A DNA stretch of 64,000 bases from Aquidulcibacter paucihalophilus. GTDB taxonomy: Bacteria; Pseudomonadota; Alphaproteobacteria; Caulobacterales; Aquidulcibacteraceae. The stretch lies in contig NZ_NCSQ01000084.1 of assembly GCF_002105465.1 (NCBI RefSeq), forward strand, positions 45,524-109,523, given 5' to 3'. Shown here one piece after another: positions 62,375-64,000 of this stretch. How positions within the stretch are numbered: position 1 is the stretch's first letter; each line of letters begins with the position of its first letter. The notes under the pieces are model-generated. The model saw only the letters and a program-made list of their open reading frames with translations, was not told the DNA's origin and did not search any database. Made by a program: the position numbers and the translations under genes.

Positions 62375-63136
62375 ATGCGTAGAACTTTAGTGGCCGCAAC
62401 GGCCGCAATCGCCCTATATTTCAGTGCCGGTTCCGCCTTGGCCAAAGATGGTGGCCTTTATGGTGGCGTATTGATTGGCAGCCAAATCGGCACCGAACGC
62501 AATGTTGATACGATTGGCACATCCGCCTTTAACACCTTGGTGCCAAATAGTGCACCGCGCCAACTGAAGCCAAAGGTCGAGGGTGTTACGTATGGTGGCG
62601 TGCTTGGCCTCAATTTCGGGAGCGATGGCGCGCTGGTTTGGGGCGTGGAAGCCGATGTGATTGGCGGCGGTGACTTTAAGTCGGCTTCATTCTCTGGTGC
62701 CCCCATTCCCGGCCTAGCCCCAGCTGGCATCACAACTTCAGCCACCAAGGAATATAGCCTACGCGGGTCGCTGCGGGGCAGACTTGGTACCTCATTGACC
62801 GACGAAATCTTTGTTTATGGCACGGGCGGTGTGGCCTTTGCCCAAGTTGAAACCAAGGCTTCGGTTGTGGCCAATGGTGCGCCGACAGTGGCTTGGAACG
62901 GGACTAATGAAGAGACCCTCACCGGCTGGACACTTGGTGCCGGGGCAGAGTTCCAGATTAATGATGGGATCATTCTGCGCAGTGAATATCTGTACACAGA
63001 CCTCGGCGATAGCACAGTTACCGCCGCCGGTAATTCAACCGTGCGCGGGATCGCAGCTTTGAACGGCATCGATTATGTCGCCCGCACCGATTATCGTGGC
63101 GGCGAAGTCCGCTTGGGCCTTTTGTTTACTTTCTAA
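62375..63136 (+). CDS. Outer-membrane beta-barrel protein (OmpA/Omp25-like)
   Basis: This 253-residue protein has a signal peptide (VAATAAIALYFSAGSALA) and a small eight-strand barrel pattern with alternating hydrophobics and Gly. It includes GLYGGVLIGSQIG at the N-terminus, FGSDGALVWGVEADVIGG in the middle and GEVRLGLLFTF ending in the terminal Phe needed for barrel assembly. It resembles the abundant Omp25/RopB-type porin-like proteins of alphaproteobacteria. GGAGG precedes the ATG. Confidence 0.85.
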   Translation: MRRTLVAATAAIALYFSAGSALAKDGGLYGGVLIGSQIGTERNVDTIGTSAFNTLVPNSAPRQLKPKVEGVTYGGVLGLNFGSDGALVWGVEADVIGGGDFKSASFSGAPIPGLAPAGITTSATKEYSLRGSLRGRLGTSLTDEIFVYGTGGVAFAQVETKASVVANGAPTVAWNGTNEETLTGWTLGAGAEFQINDGIILRSEYLYTDLGDSTVTAAGNSTVRGIAALNGIDYVARTDYRGGEVRLGLLFTF

Positions 63137-63167
63137 GTCACGATCCGATTGCAAATTCAGAAATCCT

Positions 63168-63200
63168 AGGGCCGCGTAGCACCCGCTGCGCGGCCCTTTA
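63168..63200 (+). terminator. Intrinsic terminator after the outer-membrane protein gene
   Basis: A nine-base perfect stem (AGGGCCGCG with CGCGGCCCT) enclosing a small inner AGC/GCT pair is followed by TTT, 32 bases beyond the stop codon. Confidence 0.85.
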
Positions 63201-63303
63201 GGTAAGATCGGCCGACGCATGGCCTTGCGCCACAAAGTCACACGAGGCCCCCCGCTGGCAGCGCACGTCTCGGTGGGGATGGCGCTGCTTTGGATTTCTT
63301 TTT

Positions 63304-63893
63304 GTCTAGTAGCGGTTTGGTGACCCTTCTGGTCACCCAACCGCTTCCTCTAGCGTGATCGGGCGATTTGTCGCGTCAAATCGCCCACCAACAAGTGAGT
63401 TTGGCTTTTGGGGCAGGCACAGCCTGCACCAACGCCTTCCAGATAAAACCTTTTTCACGGTGTCATCCCGGACGGCGCTAGCCGATCCGGGATCTCGTAT
63501 CGCACATGCGTAACCGGGTCCCCGCTCTGCGCTTCGCTTCGGTGGGGATGGCATTGAGGCGGCGGGGAGAGTTTTTTTATCTAGAAGCGCTTTGGTGACC
63601 CTTCTGGTCACCCAACCGCTTCATCCAGTGTGATCGGGCGATTTGTCGCGTCAAATCGCCCACCAACAAGTGAGTTTGGCCTTTGGGGCAGGCACAGCCT
63701 GCGCCAAAGCCTTCCAGATAAAAACCTTTTTCACGGTGTCATCCCGGACGGCGTGAGCCGATCCGGGACCCTGTGCCGCACAAGCACAAGGAGGTCCCCG
63801 CTCTGCGCTTCGCTCCGGCGGGGATGACATCGTTTTGGATATTTTATCTAGAAGCGCTTTGGTGACCCTTCTGGTCACCCAACCGCAACCTCA
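63304..63893. repeat. Tandem array of an approximately 275-base repeat (two full copies and a partial third)
   Basis: The unit start GGTGACCCTTCTGGTCACC recurs at 63319, 63594 and 63861 (periods 275 and 267). Each copy contains the same palindromes in order: GGTGACC-GGTCACC, GGGCGATTTG-CAAATCGCCC, a GGCAGGC-GCCTGC-like pair, TCCCGGA-TCCGGGA, and a CCCCGCTCTG/CGGGG pair. Fragments occur at 48601-48641 and 62094. No convincing coding frame: the open frames across it encode the repeats themselves. It looks like a dispersed intergenic repeat family. Confidence 0.85.
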
Positions 63894-63902
63894 ATTGTTT
63901 CT

Positions 63903-63967
63903 GCGACATCGGGGTAGTCAAGTGTCCGTTTTCTTCGAAAACGGACACTTGACTACCCCGATGTCGC
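63903..63967. repeat. Perfect 31-base inverted repeat with a three-base loop
   Basis: The arm 63903-63933 is exactly complementary to 63937-63967, with loop TTC. The core of the arm (AGTGTCCGTTTTC) has the look of an insertion-sequence end, and the palindrome could be two abutted ends or a recombination/attachment-like site. No transposase gene is seen before the window edge. Confidence 0.85.
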
Positions 63968-64000
63968 GGCCATCCTCGATACTCCATTTTGGTGAAACAG

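Larger units (their letters stand above)
63201..64000. other. Gene-free end of the window
   Basis: No plausible gene occurs after the outer-membrane protein. The region holds a short unique stretch (63201-63303), the tandem repeat array and the 31-base palindrome, then 33 bases of unassigned sequence to the window edge. Confidence 0.7.

Noticed and set aside
63333..63878. Two similar minus-strand frames (92 and 75 residues) at the window end
   Set aside because: They resemble each other only because they cross the tandem repeat; the content is palindromic DNA, not protein.
1..64000. CRISPR array, rRNA, complete prophage or integrated element
   Set aside because: No regular repeat-spacer pattern, rRNA sequence, integrase or set of structural phage genes was seen; the terminase and RusA are isolated.

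Overview
The window reads as a chromosomal segment of an alphaproteobacterium, most likely of the Caulobacterales/Hyphomonadaceae type. The evidence is a Caulobacter-type TonB-dependent receptor paired with a flavin tryptophan-halogenase-family protein, the infA-maf-ribonuclease E/G-yacG-tRNA-Phe block, an argB-HAD-dapD-dapE lysine/arginine block, and a lone relic of a gene-transfer-agent-like terminase. Genes are densely packed, with many 1-8 base overlaps. The lineage is an inference from gene content; no rRNA is present.

From 1 to 12.9 kb there is a response regulator (cut by the window edge) with a PepSY protein, a class C26 glutamine amidotransferase, a DnaJ-class B co-chaperone, the damaged terminase, a class A penicillin-binding protein, a GMC oxidoreductase, a TonB-like protein, a serine hydrolase, and a run of poorly known envelope genes (DUF6445, DUF1254, DUF1214 and an unknown two-helix membrane protein). 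From 12.9 to 19.1 kb, on the minus strand, lie dapE, a Gfo/Idh/MocA oxidoreductase, a DUF3291 protein, dapD, a CsaA-like protein, a cupin, a pyrimidine 5'-nucleotidase and argB. From 19.3 to 28.8 kb come an isoaspartyl peptidase, an oxidoreductase/monooxygenase/SDR/EamA run, a lysoplasmalogenase, dapF, purA and a CpcT/CpeT-like secreted protein.

From 28.9 to 42.2 kb the window has a 1,240-residue hybrid sensor kinase that ends in a c-di-GMP phosphodiesterase (EAL) domain, a divergent receiver-kinase, an orphan TadG-like pilus protein, a nitronate monooxygenase, a penicillin-acylase-family enzyme, a Vps62-related protein with an aerolysin-like tail, a quinone oxidoreductase and a lipoprotein phosphatase/nuclease. 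From 42.2 to 53.5 kb is a compact beta-glucan (laminarin-type) utilisation locus: LacI regulator, TonB-dependent receptor, halogenase-family flavoprotein, GH3 beta-glucosidase lipoprotein, FHS-family sugar transporter and secreted GH16 endoglucanase. Matching LacI-type operators precede the receptor/flavoprotein divergent pair and the transporter-GH3 genes. Together they describe secretion of an endoglucanase, outer-membrane uptake of oligosaccharides, cleavage to glucose and import by the permease.

From 53.6 to 64 kb there are tRNA-Phe, yacG, a short ribonuclease E/G, maf, infA, ferredoxin-NADP reductase, folA, a RusA-family resolvase, a polyamine-type ABC transporter (two permeases and an ATPase, no binding protein) followed by a puuD-like hydrolase, and an outer-membrane beta-barrel protein. 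The last 860 bases hold no gene: a terminator, an approximately 275-base tandem repeat and a perfect 31-base inverted repeat.
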